A DNA stretch of 64,000 bases from Ampullaceana balthica (GCA_944989445.1 CALYLW010000163.1:281501-345500); one strand, 5' to 3'; shown: positions 15,201-25,560, counted from the first letter of the stretch. The notes: generated from the letters alone by a model not told the origin. Numbers and translations: made by a program.

Positions 15201-18200
15201 TATCTGGAGTTATGATTGTATCTGCCTCTCCATGATCTTCTACCTCTGCTTTCAAAATGAACTTGTCTTGATCTTTCTTCTGTTTTCTTTCTTATAGGGC
15301 AGCCATTAGGTGACACCCTATTTGGTTGTCCTATATAGTGGTATAGTTTCTCTTAGCTCTAGGTAGTTGGTATAGTTTCTCTTAGCTCTAGGTAGTTGGT
15401 ATAGTTTGTCTTAGCTCAAGGTAGGTGGTATAGTTTCTCATAGGTAGAACTTCTCTTACTGAAGAGTCTGAAATAATAAATAGCATTTGAATTTAACATA
15501 AGTTTACATTATTTTTAAATTTAGATTTCATGCTATTTTCACTTTTGCATGATCATTCTTTGCAGGATGAGTTTCACTTTCATCAATTTTTTGTTTACCT
15601 TTAGTGTGCTTCTGTTAGAAAGTTAATTTTAAAAAAAAATATTTACAAGTATTATTGCTTATCATTTTTTTAACTTGATCAAGGCCCTTTGCATTTTTAA
15701 TTTAGTAAATTTGCCAAATTGCTTTTTTCAAAAATAATTTAAAAGTTATAGTGTCAATATCTTTATTATGATCATTAAGTAAGCCCTTGTTACATCTGGT
15801 ACCTATGAGAAATATTTCCTCTCAATTCTTGTTTAAAACCTAGATATTGAGTAGGGTTTAAGCACAACTTTGAACTAAAAATTTAAAATCTGCCTGTTTA
15901 TTGTTTGCCATTAATCTACAAAGCATGCTAAATTATACATTTATCATCTTAAGATGCCACTCAAATATAACTGAGCTTTCATTTGTCTCTTTAAGAAATA
16001 CATCCCAAAATACTTGTTCCCAGTGTAAAACTTTTAACTTTTGAGAAGTTTATTACAAAATGCCTTATTTTAACACATTAAAGTACGACACATCACAAAT
16101 TATCTGGCCACTTTGTAAAACACTTTGAATTCCCACAGACTTGACTTTACAAGAGAGCCAAGAGAAATTCAGTGGATATGCATGTGGTGCAGAACTTACG
16201 GCAGGTGGGTGGTATAGTTTACCTTAGCTCAAGTCATGTGGTATAGTTTACCTTAGCTCAAGTCATGTGGTATAGTTAACCTTAGCTCAAGTCATGTGGT
16301 ATACTTTACCTTAGCTCAAGTCATGTGGTATAGTTTACCTTAGCTCAAGTCATGTGGTATAGTTAACCTTAGCTCAAGTCATGTGGTATAGTTTACCTTA
16401 GCTCAAGTCATGTGGTATAGTTAACCTTAGCTCAAGTCAGGTGGTATAGTTTACCTTAGCTCAAGTCATGTGGTATAGTTTACCTTAGCTCAAGTCAGGT
16501 GGTATAGTTTACCTTAGCTCAAGGTAGGTGGTATAGTTTCTCATAGCTAGAACTTCTCTTATTGAAGAGTCTTAAATAATGTTGATACCTGCATACAATC
16601 CATTTATTGTTTGGGCATATCCTGGGAAAATGGGGGGTAAGAAAATTTCATCCCTTGTACAAACCATGTGCCGGACCATCATAATCACTAAACATCATTA
16701 AAAAAGTTAAAGAAAAATGAAAGAAAAGGAGATAAAGTCGCTTGTGGTTTTATTCCACTTGTTCACTTTCATCCTCCTGGAGTTATGGAGATGAGCAGGT
16801 GTGGTTTTTTTCAAGTTCAAAAGTTAGCTTTGGATTGACAACAAAATTGAAGTAAACAGAATGGTGTACACAGGATGGTTTACATAGAATGGTGTACGTA
16901 GGATGGTGTACACAGGATGGTGTACATTTGAATTCATAAGAAAGCCCCAAATTCATTGTAAATTTTGAACTGATAAATAAAAGAATTGTTACATCATTGA
17001 TAAGGTTAGGGTGTATTGCAATAGCTTAGGCTGTTTTCAGACATTACGAATGTTCTATGAAGATTTACTTCCTTTGAGTCAAAGTCAGCAATAGTTTTAT
17101 AATAAGGGTTTCGGGTTGCTATAGCAAAACAAATGCATTTGAAATCTTCCAAATGTGTGTCTTATTTTCACGCTTTCTTTGCCTTAATAGAACATGGAAA
17201 TAACAAAAATATGTCAGGCAAAAATCATTAGTTAAATTTATTTTCTGTACTATGTCTTAACCACTTGAACCATGTTTACTTCTTAAATTAAGTTTAACAT
17301 CCTCTTAATATAAATATAGAACTTGGCCACATTTAAAATTATTTATCTTATCTTATCTGTACAGAAGATTATTGCGTCCCTATTTTTTAAAGTTTAATTG
17401 TCCCTGGTTCTGTGTTATCATTTTCAGTTTTAGTAAAATTAATAACTGGAACCATTAAAAATTGGTTTTCCTAAAAATTAGGTACTATTTAGTAAAGAAA
17501 TTTTTTTTAACTATCAAGAATTTCTCTAGAGTAAGCCTTTTCTGACGGATAAAATCAGACAAGAGTTGAATGATGACAAATGCAGCTATCTGAAGTGTAT
17601 GTCATTCACTTGTACACTGTGAAGTTAAAACTTTGTGTTGTAACAAACAGTTACATTGTTTTTACAGGCCTTCCTTCTTGTGGTACTGCTGGATCATTAA
17701 GTAGTTTGGACTTGGAAAGTTTTATCAGCAAAAAAGGTAACTTTTTGGCATCTAAAAAATAAACAAATGTACTTCAAAATAATGGAGGAGTGAACATTTC
17801 TTAAAACTTAGGGTTTCGTTCACATTAACTTTGTGTTATCTAAAAAAAAACACTTGTATTTTTATTTTAATTATCATCAGAAGAAAACTGCGCATGCTCA
17901 ACCAATGTGAGGTATTTGCTTGAAAAGACAAGCAATATTTATCATCTAAAGCTGTTTGGGGAACTGGAGGTTATAGATGGCAGAAGGCGAGATCAAGCCC
18001 TTGTAGGGTATGTCCTCAAGAACATGAAGGCTTTAGGTTTTCCATCAGAAAATTCCATAAAAGTTCATGAGTGAGTTCATTTTTTAAAAATTTCCTACAA
18101 AATTTGAATTTTATTCAATCTTTTACCTGTATATCTCTCTGCCTTCCAAGAACTTTTTGAGCCTAATTAAATATTAAAACTACTTCCTGATTACCCAGAG

Positions 18201-21020
18201 AGCTGAAACTTTATACACATATCAGTATTTTCCTCTTTGCAATCAATATACATAATTCCCGTTGTCTGTATGTATGGATGTAACTAGGTGGCGCTGCGAA
18301 ATTTGTAATGCTGTTAGGTGGCGCTGCGATCAACATAATAAAATTACTGCACCATAAATAACACTTTTCGAACGTTCCGCATAAAATTGTTCAAAATGAT
18401 AATAAATTAATCAAATAAAAATAAATAAAAGTTCTGTATTACATTATTTATTATTCTGATGTGTATTTTTTCAAAATTAATAGATTTCATCTGAAATGTA
18501 TTCATTTTGAAAACTTCCGTCATTTTTGACGGCTTACACTAGTTATTACATAATTAAATTGTAATGGTTTTATTATTTATGTTTTGAAATTGACTTCAAT
18601 TTGATTGGAATAGCTGAATTCACAATTGAAGCTCACTCATAACGTTAAAGAAACAGAACACCCATCCCACCACAACTCCCTCAGCTGAACACACAAAAAA
18701 TAGATCATCATAGTCTTTATATATGTACCAGTGTATAGAAATAACCAATGTTATTAGAGTAATAAAGAAAGAAAAAATGCAATATCTCAAAGTTTAAAAA
18801 AAGGCCTGTACGGTATTAAAAATCACAGTTTCAAAACTAATTAAACATTTTAAAATTTTAATATTTTTAAAAACCTATTTCAGTGGGAAAAAAAGAATTG
18901 CAGCAAATTTTTATGTGCATGACAATATCTTTTAATCATTTTTTAATCTTTTAATTTCAATCATAAAAGGAGTTTTTAAATTTGTTAATACTGTACATTG
19001 TACATGTAAAAAATTTTTTTAACTAATTGAAGTATTTGAAGGGCACTGACTCATTTTTGTTCCATTTCATAAGAAATTAACCATTAACTCAAAACTCAAT
19101 AACATTGGAACAGGAAAAAGTTTATATTCTTTCCAAAAATTACAGTTTATGGAAAAGTACAAGTACATAAATAATTTTGAAAAATAATGCTGTTAGGGTT
19201 CCAAAAATTATTTAAAATTCTTCATTTGGAAAAGGAATGTTTTTAATAAAGATCTTCCAATAATAAAACAATATACAGCCTCCTGAATTTCCTGGGAAAC
19301 GCCTTTAATTCTTTTCAAGAAGTTGTTCTTTTACCAAGTGTTGTTTTTTATTCTGCTATTATTGTTGAGCAATCGGCTATCCTATATAATAAATGGCAAT
19401 TTTCTGTGTGGTTATCGATAGCGCTTTTTCCCTCAAACTCCTACAGACTCCTACAGCCAATCACTGGTGGAGAAAAATTAAGTCTCATTTACATATTGAG
19501 CGACGTTCAAAACGAGTTATTTTTGGTGCAGTTTCTTTTTCCAAGAGTTTATTTTGAGCGGTGCGCATTGGGATTTGTAATAAAAAAACTTTGTATTTAC
19601 AGGTAATTTATTATAACTCTTGACAGACTGCAGTGGGGGAGGGGGGGTTGGGTCTCTGGACAGACCGTCAGTGTGTGTGTGTGTGGGGGGGGGTTAGGGT
19701 CTCTGGACAGACGGGGGTGGGTAATGTTGTTATAACTATAATATATAGTATTTTTGACGTAAGACACATGTATGGCCAGTTGAGATGGCTGGTCTCTCGA
19801 CAAACTGTGGTGGAGGGGAGGTAGGGTCTCAGGACAGACCGCGGTGTGGGGGTAGGGTCTCTGGAAAAACCACGGTGGGGGGGAGGGGTATGGTCTCTTG
19901 ACAGACTGCGGTGGGGGGGGAGGGTCTCTTCACAGACGGGGGTGGGTATGTAGTGGACGGGCTTTGTTGCTAGTAATTCATATTTTTTAAATGATTTTTC
20001 TATTTTCATCTGGAATTTTATTTTAGATTTGATGTAGAACCCTTGAGGTGAAAGTCAAAAGATGGTTTAAAGTTTTCATAAAGATTCCTATAAATTAAAT
20101 TTTCTTAATGCTACAGATTTTTAAAAAGAATCTTTAATTTTATAACAGATATTCTACAGTTTTAAAATGAATGTATCATATCATAGCACTAAGTTACTCT
20201 AAGAGTAAGAGTTTTAAAAAGAGTTAGGTTTTTTTATCAGAGTATAAAGTTAGGATATTGTATTATTAGATTTGAAAAATTCATAAAACTAAAGGCAATG
20301 ATTGTTTCACACAATAATTTCTTCAAACTGAAGGTGCAAAAAATCTGAAAACCAATACATTTTTTTTTAAACAGTCCTATTTACCTTTTATGCATTTCAA
20401 ATCCATGGCAAGATATAGCAAGTTTTTTTTATATAATTTTTTAGAGGACATATTAATAATACTGCTCTATCTTAACCACATTCAAGTACATACATAAAAT
20501 AGTAATTTCATATGTTGAGACTTCACAAATAGTAGTTTGAAAGAAGGGTAATATGGCTTCCATTATTACCTGAGTATCATCATAATATGTACTTACGGAA
20601 TGACTGCAAGTTAGTGCCAGTATTCCCATATTTCTTGTGATGAATCTTTCATGACATTATTGTATTAATTGAGACCAACTCTTCTCACTTGTGTCTCTCC
20701 CTTTGCATTGTGGTCGTGTGTACACTCCATGCAAATATACAAGTTTTATTTAGTTACCAAGTATTAAAAAAAACATTTTAAGAATAAAATATTATAAAAC
20801 TTATATACATATGTTCTGTTTATCTTGTTTTTCCAGAGAAACCTTCAAAAATAAAGTAGATGAAAAAGTATCGGAGTACTTTCTGAGATACATGTCAAAC
20901 CATGGACATACAATAGGCATGATGCTAGAATACTTTGCTCATGTTGATGCCAGTAATGTTATAGAAGTTGTTTTAGAGGTGCACAAGGGATGTCCATTTT
21001 GTGAGAAGTTTAGGAAATAG
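3257..21020 (+). CDS. Unrecognised plus-strand gene, last six exons
   Basis: Exons at 3257-3328, 4078-4182, 9267-9344, 17668-17736, 17881-18070 and 20837-21020, with stop TAG at 21018-21020. All have AG acceptors and GT donors (mostly GTAAGT, GTATGT or GTGAGT). The first four are phase 1-1 and the chain stays open for 231 codons. The visible protein starts DTVPVLPDDTRLTITPTD, passes through FGELPDGYGSDSLRYL and DMPETDPDFQSIMQQF, and ends with a denser, probably folded part (CACSTNVRYLLEK, LFGELEVIDGRRRDQALVGY, KGCPFCEKFRK). No membrane helix is visible. The 5' part lies outside the window. I do not recognise the family. The phase-1 short exons look like a flexible linker ahead of a C-terminal domain. 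Confidence 0.7.
4622..6540 (-). mobile_element. 5'-truncated jockey-like LINE with 13-bp target duplication
   Basis: TATAGCTTCTGAT occurs perfectly at 4609-4621 and 6541-6553, flanking this insertion. On the minus strand, 6405-6103 encodes the typical end of a non-LTR ORF2: MTGHNKLRQHMFRKL, a CPCG...H...C zinc-like motif (SEMCPCGIAAENAEHVLQNC), and a terminal ITNIGLAV before the stop. The GC-rich stretch 4640-5107 would be its 3' untranslated region. A second LINE (5108-6010) has inserted into it. There is no clear poly(A) tail. Confidence 0.65.
5108..6010 (-). mobile_element. CR1/jockey-type LINE, reverse-transcriptase fragment
   Basis: Minus-strand frame 5984-5184 (266 codons) starts at the RT catalytic box (LFADDRIIYRTIKSEQ, the FADD form). 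It continues through the thumb-type blocks (SFHPEKCQLL, DAKYLGVIINEKLSWNPHV, CYLTLVRPVLEYASSVWDPS) to the usual LINE end (GIRAWNGLPEETRKA, LSTFKT). It is 5' truncated at about 6010, inside the nucleotide-binding palm, and has a short repeated tail near 5108 (GATAAGATAAG). No stop codons interrupt this frame, so it is fairly recent. Confidence 0.88.
6745..7303 (+). mobile_element. L2/CR1-like LINE 3' end
   Basis: Plus-strand frame 6793-7113 carries the standard LINE ORF2 end: RSFSFCAAKQWNSLPLHIRS then SFKTALKTHLFNIYF. A 190-bp 3' UTR follows, ending in a compact hairpin-like segment (GCGCTGTGAGCCCAGTTCCT ... GATAGAGCGCTATATAAAT) and an ATT-rich tail to about 7303. The same 3' end appears alone in reverse at about 36847-36925, so this family has spread elsewhere in the window. 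Confidence 0.8.
7746..8730. repeat. 41-bp minisatellite, about 24 copies
   Basis: The unit begins CAACTATAGATCAACACTGT and ends AAAGGTAGGTGTTTAA. First copy at 7746, last at 8690. All steps are 41 bp except one 1-bp insertion near 7900. Copies are nearly identical, varying mainly at a CCT/CCC site and at TAAC/TGAC. It lies in the intron between exons 4182 and 9267 of the unrecognised gene. Confidence 0.97.
10221..11858 (-). mobile_element. Decayed hAT element with 8-bp target duplication
   Basis: Terminal repeats CATAGGTTCCCAA (10221) and TTGGGAACCTGTG (to 11858) match at 12 of 13 positions. They are flanked by ACCTAGGT (10213-10220) and ACCTAGAT (11859-11866). The interior read on the minus strand retains hAT transposase-like wording (NEDWLKRVAYLADILEQQNR) typical of ZBED5/SCAND3-like proteins, with many breaks. 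A PIF-like end (about 11502-11529) lies inside. Confidence 0.75.
11985..12080. repeat. Short minisatellite beside the decayed gypsy element
   Basis: Three imperfect copies of a unit of about 31 bp containing GTCTCTGTCTCTAGT, at about 11996, 12028 and 12059. They lie directly outside the 3' end of the decayed retrotransposon. Confidence 0.7.
12135..13509 (-). pseudogene. RT and RNase H of decayed gypsy-type element
   Basis: RT frame 13509-12610 contains TSPTVIVKKKNRKIRLCCDY, WLVMPFGLVNSTATF and the catalytic HYVDDICIHTKDW. The next frame, 12623-12135, has LLGLCNFYRPFIANYAEIVH and the RNase H start ([36 protein letters not shown]). It then stops, so most of RNase H is lost. A frame change at about 12615 separates the two. 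Confidence 0.9.
13725..14669 (-). pseudogene. Integrase of decayed gypsy-type element (two frames)
   Basis: 14669-14298 has the HHCC zinc-binding domain (SPLGGHMGAKKTI, CTVCLRHNPKDGKH). 14231-13725 has the catalytic core, with the first D region (ALTIVDIATRWGEV), LLSDNGSQFKGQ and YHPQSNGVIERLNKT, which supply the second Asp and the Glu of the DDE triad. A break lies between 14298 and 14231. The integrase core ends near 13725, before the RT frame. Confidence 0.88.
14760..15107 (-). pseudogene. Retropepsin-like protease fragment of decayed element
   Basis: The frame shows the aspartic-protease active-site form MCLRDSGCTTIVVHS, with DSG where DTG or DSG is expected. It is followed by a strand-rich region (CPTATLTINSPWF) and DLIIGNIEG, the second conserved hydrophobic block of retropepsins. 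It overlaps the end of the gag frame (15077) by about 30 bp in another frame. Confidence 0.8.
15339..15446. repeat. 29-bp minisatellite, first cluster
   Basis: About four copies of a unit containing GGTATAGTTTCTCTTAGCTC. They end in GAACTTCTCTTACTGAAGAG near 15470. A longer cluster of the same family lies at 16208-16555 with a matching ending, so the two flank a 760-bp stretch of ordinary AT-rich intron sequence. Confidence 0.85.
16208..16555. repeat. 29-bp minisatellite, second cluster
   Basis: About 12 copies of a unit with GGTATAGTTTACCTTAGCTC followed by AAGTCATGT. It ends in GAACTTCTCTTATTGAAGAG, as the first cluster does. Confidence 0.92.
17341..17383 (-). mobile_element. Very short CR1-like LINE tail
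   Basis: The segment TATCTTATCTTATCTGT followed by ACAGAAGATTATTGCGTCC matches the last 40 bp of the LINE at 5108. It is an extreme 5' truncation. Confidence 0.6.
17881..21020 (+). CDS. C-terminal domain exons of the unrecognised gene
   Basis: Exon 17881-18070 (190 bp, phase 1 to 2) and terminal exon 20837-21020 join through GA|A to read SIKVHEETFKNKVDEKVSEY. Together they give about 124 residues that look helical and globular, with cysteines at CAC near the start and CPFC near the end. The intron between them (18071-20836) holds a Helitron-like end and a G-rich minisatellite. Function unknown. Confidence 0.68.
18136..18542 (+). mobile_element. Helitron-like non-autonomous insertion
   Basis: The 3' end has the Helitron layout: hairpin CCGTCATTTTTGACGG (18517-18532), then six bases, then CTAG (18539-18542) followed by T. 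A possible 5' end TCTCTCTGCC lies near 18136. No protein is encoded. The intron between the last two exons of the unrecognised gene holds it. Confidence 0.5.
19621..19955. repeat. G-rich degenerate minisatellite
   Basis: About eight imperfect copies of a GGTCTCTGGACAGACC-type unit separated by G runs, including a GTGTGTGTGTGTGG stretch. One strand is very G-rich. Open frames across it are artefacts of the repeat. Confidence 0.8.
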
Positions 21021-21439
21021 ATTGCATACATCAACATTGTTCATGTTTTTTCATACTGGTCTATTCAGCTTTCCCTCAGGGAATATCCCGGAAATGTTAA
21101 GTTACTTAGTGCGCTGTTTGTGAAGTGAAAACATTTGTGGCTGTTTCCAGCAAGTAGATGACATTAATCCTGATCGCCTTTCTAAAGCTACATCAGTAGC
21201 TTGACCGTTATTCACATTTTGACATTAGCCATTAGCGCCGCGCTGAGTTACTTCTGGTACTTTGCTTTGGTAACTAAGCGAATAAACAAAAATATTAAAA
21301 ATCGTTCACTAGCCTAACTCCACTAACAGTGATGACGTGTATTTTTATATTATTCATAGACCAGAATATTAAGAAAACTTTGATGTCACGGTCGCTTGCT
21401 TATTGGCTCTGGTAGTCTGCTGTAACACACAAAAAATTA

Positions 21440-21545
21440 ACTCCTGGTAATAAGCTAATACCGACTTAATGAAGTTACGGTTAACCGGTCCTGATTAAAT
21501 GCTACCGGTCATGATCTGAGGAGGTTAACGGTTAACAACTTTAAA
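21440..21545 (-). repeat. GTTAAC-type DNA element fragment
   Basis: Contains GGTTAACGGTTAACAACTTT and CGGTTAACCGGTCCTGATTA. This is the reverse complement of the left end of the element at 53213. Only one end is recognisable. Confidence 0.6.
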
Positions 21546-21660
21546 AATAATTAATATTGTTTTATTTCCACTAAGGTGACAAAGTCTTAGAGTTCATGCA
21601 TGTTTCAGAAAGAACAAAGCCATTTTTGTCAAATTCACTATGCTACAAAATTGCTTACAT

Positions 21661-24009
21661 CAGGGGTGGGCTAACTTTTTCCACAGAGGGCAGGATTGAA
21701 AACTGTATTGTTATAGGCGGGCGGCATATATATTTGTCTACTTTAATTACACTTTACAAAGTTTAAAATATGAATTAATGATTATAACCAAGTACTTGTC
21801 ATTTTATTTCACATTCACACTCTATTACACATGTACATTACACTTTAAAATAGGAATTGAAACAGTGTTTAATTTGATAATAAGATTTTACTATTCATAA
21901 CTACTTCAAATAAAATGTATTGTTACCTGTCATAATAACTATGGAGAAGGAACATAATTTACATGCAAGCTGACCATAGTGTACAATTATAATTAATGAA
22001 AAGTATGTAACTGTTCACAATTTAGAATCAGTTCTTGAACTATAGAACCAGTTTACTGGTTGTGATCCGCATCACTGCATTCAAATTATAGTCAGTCAAC
22101 ATCGATCTGTTCTTAGACTTCATTATTTTCATACAAGAAAAAGCTTGCTCACAGATGCTTGTGGATCCAAATAGTGACAAAAGTTTGGCAGCAATGTTTT
22201 TTCAAGTGTGCAAATGCTGCAGCTGGCAAACATCCATAAAATTCCAGCAGATGAGCTGACTTGAACTTCTCCTTCAGGTCATAATCTGCATGTAGGTCAA
22301 GCAGTGCTAGCTGTATATCCTCTGTGGCTTAATCAGCTTCTGCACTAAATGGCGAACTGAGGATATTGAAGAGTGGTTCCAGGTTCTTGGAGTCTTGGAA
22401 CCTCCTTTCAAAATCCACAGCCAAGGCATCCAACTGAGCCTTGTACTTGTCAGCTGTTTCACCAGAAATGGTTTTCTGTTTCAGCAGAGGGAAATGGCAA
22501 AACCTGATTTCACCTGCTTGTCTGGAGAACAAGGAGAGCTTTGCCTGAAATGATTTAACATGCACATACATTTCATGCGCAAACAAGCCATTGCCCTGAA
22601 GATTGACATTCAGCTCATTCAAATTTTCCATAACGTCAATAGCAAACATGAAGTCTGACTTCCACTCCTCATTAACAACGTTAGTAACAAAGTCACAAAC
22701 AAAACCCTTCATGTCCAGGAACATATCTATTTCTTCCTTGAAATATCACACTCGCCTCAATATCTTGCCCAGGCTCAGACAGTGGACACTGCTGTGGTAG
22801 ATAATATCATAATATTCAGTTTCCAAATCTTTAAGCAGTGCCTTGAATTGCCTGTGGTTAAGTGCCCTGGCTCTGATGATGTTTATAGCACTGACAACTG
22901 GGTCAATAACATGCTTGATATTCAACACAGCATTACACAGACTTTCCTGATTGCATGACACAGTTGAGAGGTAAGAGTTTATTGTCAGGATGCTCTTCTT
23001 TAATTTTATTTGTCATCAACTTCACCAGACCTACGTTTTTCCAGTCAAAGCACGAGCTATCTTGTTCCACATGCACCCAGTTCTTTCAAGACAGTTCTCA
23101 ACAGCATTGAATAAATCCTGCCGTATAGATGTGTCTTTGAGTTGCTCAAGCTAAGTTATTATTCATTAAGTTCAAAACTTGGTTTTTATTCTCCGTTTAA
23201 ATACCAACAATTGTGCTTTGTCCTGTACATCGGTACTTTAGTCCAAAGCAAAAGAGTACCACAAAAAGTCTTTGTTTGCATCTCGAAGTTGGTGAATCAA
23301 ATTGTCACTTACATTATTTTTTAACACGCCTCATTACAGTTCTCCTCGATAAAGAAATGATATCAAATTTTGTTTTCTGTTCTGGACACATAATACTCGC
23401 TGCATCTGACAAGCATTCCTTGATGAACTCGCTGTCAGAAAAAGACTTGTTCCGTTTTGCAATCTTATGGGAAAGCAACAAACTGGCTTCAGTTGCAGCA
23501 TCTTGTATTAAAGACTGTTTGGTGAAAATAGTTTGCTGCTTCTTTAAATTATTACCCAACTCCTGGCAATTCATTTTTCTTTCTTCGTTCGTTAAATTGT
23601 GCCCGAAATCCAAATGTTTTGTTTGGTGGTGACTTTTAAGTTGTACTTCTTAAAGACGCTCACACATTCACGGCACAGCAAGCGAGCAGTTGGCAGCACT
23701 CATGGTTTAAATCAATGTCTATTATACTACATGTACGTGTATTAGCTTTTAAATTACAATTTTTACAAAACGCCAATATTTAACTCATAAACAAAAGGAT
23801 ATTAATAATTAATGACTAATGATCACTAATCCATTCTGGAGCCATAAAACTGATTTCATATCCCTATATCATATCAAATATTCGAAATAAAGTTTTAAAA
23901 ATATAGCAAAAATTCTAAACAAAGAAAATTACCATCGATATAAGATCACTACATGTACATGGCTACGGGCCGCATAATATGCTCTGGTCGGCCGCATTGC
24001 CCACCCCTG
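21661..24009 (-). mobile_element. hAT element (GTF2IRD2-like transposase) with perfect 8-bp target duplication
   Basis: The ends CAGGGGTGGGC (21661) and CCCACCCCTG (to 24009) are inverted. GCTTACAT flanks both sides (21653-21660 and 24010-24017). Minus-strand frames carry a transposase of the hAT group related to GTF2IRD2/ZBED5: 23613-23314 (EASLLLSHKIAKRNKSFSD), 22961-22746 (INIIRARALNHRQFKALLKD) and 22724-22329 (FAIDVMENLNELNVNLQGNG, LFAHEMYVHVKSFQAKLSLF). Frame breaks between these parts show the gene is no longer functional. The TSD shows clean insertion. Confidence 0.93.
22329..23613 (-). pseudogene. Broken hAT transposase
   Basis: Three collinear frames in order 23613-23314, 22961-22746, 22724-22329 cover the N-terminal helical region, the insertion domain and the part after it. 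The C-terminal dimerisation block is missing between 22329 and the 3' end. Breaks near 23300-22960 and at 22730-22745 (a stop followed by a frame change) inactivate it. Confidence 0.85.
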
Positions 24010-24110
24010 GCTTACATCTATTATTCGGTGCTTGTTTTAATGAATTATGTTGTTAGTTGTTAAAAATTAGTTCAAGGGTCATAGTACAAAGGTCAGATTT
24101 AGTTGTTTTT

Positions 24111-24525
24111 AAATCCCCTATATTAACTTCACCGCCGTCTCTGTCTTGTGCGGGAGGAAAAATAAAAGTAAAAAATGACCCTTTTCCCGTGATGCCATCG
24201 TTCTGAAATTTTGCACATAGACTCGTGTCACCTAATAATGCATCGTATCAAAATGTTAGATCGTTCGAACGTATCGTAATTAAATTAAAGCATTTTTAGT
24301 TTATCTCTATATAAAAAATGTAATTCAAATTCACGGTTAGTTATTGTTTTTGTTTCACGTGCCATTTGATTTCGCGCGTTGACGCCACCCGTCGATGTCC
24401 ACACCCTCTCCCGTCCCTTCCCCCGGTTTTAAAGCCAGGGGATATCACTCGGTGTCAGTCTGTAAATGTTTGTCGCTTTCGAACATAATCAATACTTTTA
24501 GTTATGTCTCATATATAAGGGATTT
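24111..24525 (-). repeat. Copy of the 0.45-kb dispersed repeat
   Basis: Reverse copy of the family that forms the array at the window end: AAATCCCCTATATT (24111) to ATATAAGGGATTT (to 24525), followed by TGTCAAAAACTTTG. Retains the internal GAAATTTTGC and CGTTCGAACGTATCG regions in diverged form. Confidence 0.75.
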
Positions 24526-24802
24526 ATTGTCAAAAACTTTGTTTTTACGAGTTTGTTTTATTTATATTTAATTTCAGCCTCCTAATTTTCTGTAACTTTT
24601 ATACATTAACTGTCTCAGACATGAGTATTTTTTAAACTTTATATTTTCTTGTCTCCAGAAAAAGTTTGCTGAAATTAGGGCTGTGTACCTACACATTTTT
24701 AGAGAATGTGATGTTATTGATAAGTGTTTTTGTACAGACTGGTGCATATGTGTTCTACTCACGTTATGTGAGCTAAGTTTATCACACGCTCTATTGCTCA
24801 TA

Positions 24803-25000
24803 TTTTATCTCTTACAGATGCTTCTTCTATACAGATGATTATTGCGTCCTATGCTTATCCATGGTTTATGTTTAGCCTTGCATTTTTATTAGAATTTTAA
24901 ATGTTGATAGTGTGTTGGTTTTCCTGGTTTGATCAGGCCCGAATTCCAGACTGGAAGAATGAGAATGTGTGTGTTTGTTCTGTCATATAATTGGAATATC
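24803..25000 (-). mobile_element. CR1-like LINE 3' tail fragment
   Basis: TTTTATCTCTTACAGATGCT then CAGATGATTATTGCGTCCTA match the end of the LINE at 5108 with scattered differences. It is truncated and non-coding. Confidence 0.65.
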
Positions 25001-25239
25001 TCCTACTGCACAATTTGCTAAATTTATGACAGGTAAGAAAAAAATTTATTTGTTAAATAATGTCAATTTTTTTAAAGAGTTTTTATTTTCTTGGTGAATT
25101 AAAGACTTCTAGAATTTGTTTTAAAAATTCATTTTTAATTACTTTAATGGTGAAAAATATTTGTATTACACGTAGTACTAAATAAGCTATATATATAATT
25201 CACCAGAAATTAGGACAAGCACAAGACGTGAGCAAATAA

Positions 25240-25560
25240 GCATGACAAATGACCCTCGCTATCAGTTTCCAATCGCTATCGACCAATCAGTTTATGGTTG
25301 GCAAGCGAGGGTGGTGCAGGGGTGGGGGCAGGTAGCTAACCCCAGTGCGCATGTGTCGAGACCAAAAATGTGTCGGCGGTCCCCACCCTTACATTCACTC
25401 GCGTTGTTCCCATTTCTTCCTGTTGCTGTTTGTATCCGTTCTTTCCCTCCTTTCTTTGCACTATCTGTGCGCAAGTCTGAGGCATATGCTATGCCGACGT
25501 GGGTCGTATCTAGTTTTAAATATTCATCAAGTAGTAGAGTTAGAACAGTTAGATGCCAAA
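25240..25560. other. GC-richer island with two CCAAT boxes, no gene assigned
   Basis: CCAAT occurs at 25269 and 25283, followed by G-rich and CpG-containing sequence unlike its AT-rich surroundings. An open frame (25345-25656) crosses it but resembles no family I know. It could be a promoter with a first exon, or an old repeat. Confidence 0.25.

Larger units (their letters stand above)
12135..15316 (-). mobile_element. Decayed Ty3/gypsy-type element with integrase before RT
   Basis: On the minus strand, in order: gag C-terminus (15316-15077, basic, RGRRSWRGRYNHNSRYRD), protease (15107-14760, CLRDSGCTTIVV), integrase zinc domain (14669-14298), integrase core (14231-13725), RT (13509-12610) and RNase H start (12623-12135). 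Integrase is therefore upstream of RT, as in the intact element at 37.6-45.3 kb. Breaks between these frames show it is dead. No LTRs are visible, and minisatellites lie at both edges (11985-12080 and 15339-15446). Confidence 0.88.

Noticed and set aside
19597..20009. Open frames rich in Pro, Thr and His on the minus strand
   Set aside because: They are translations of a G-rich minisatellite and not a gene.
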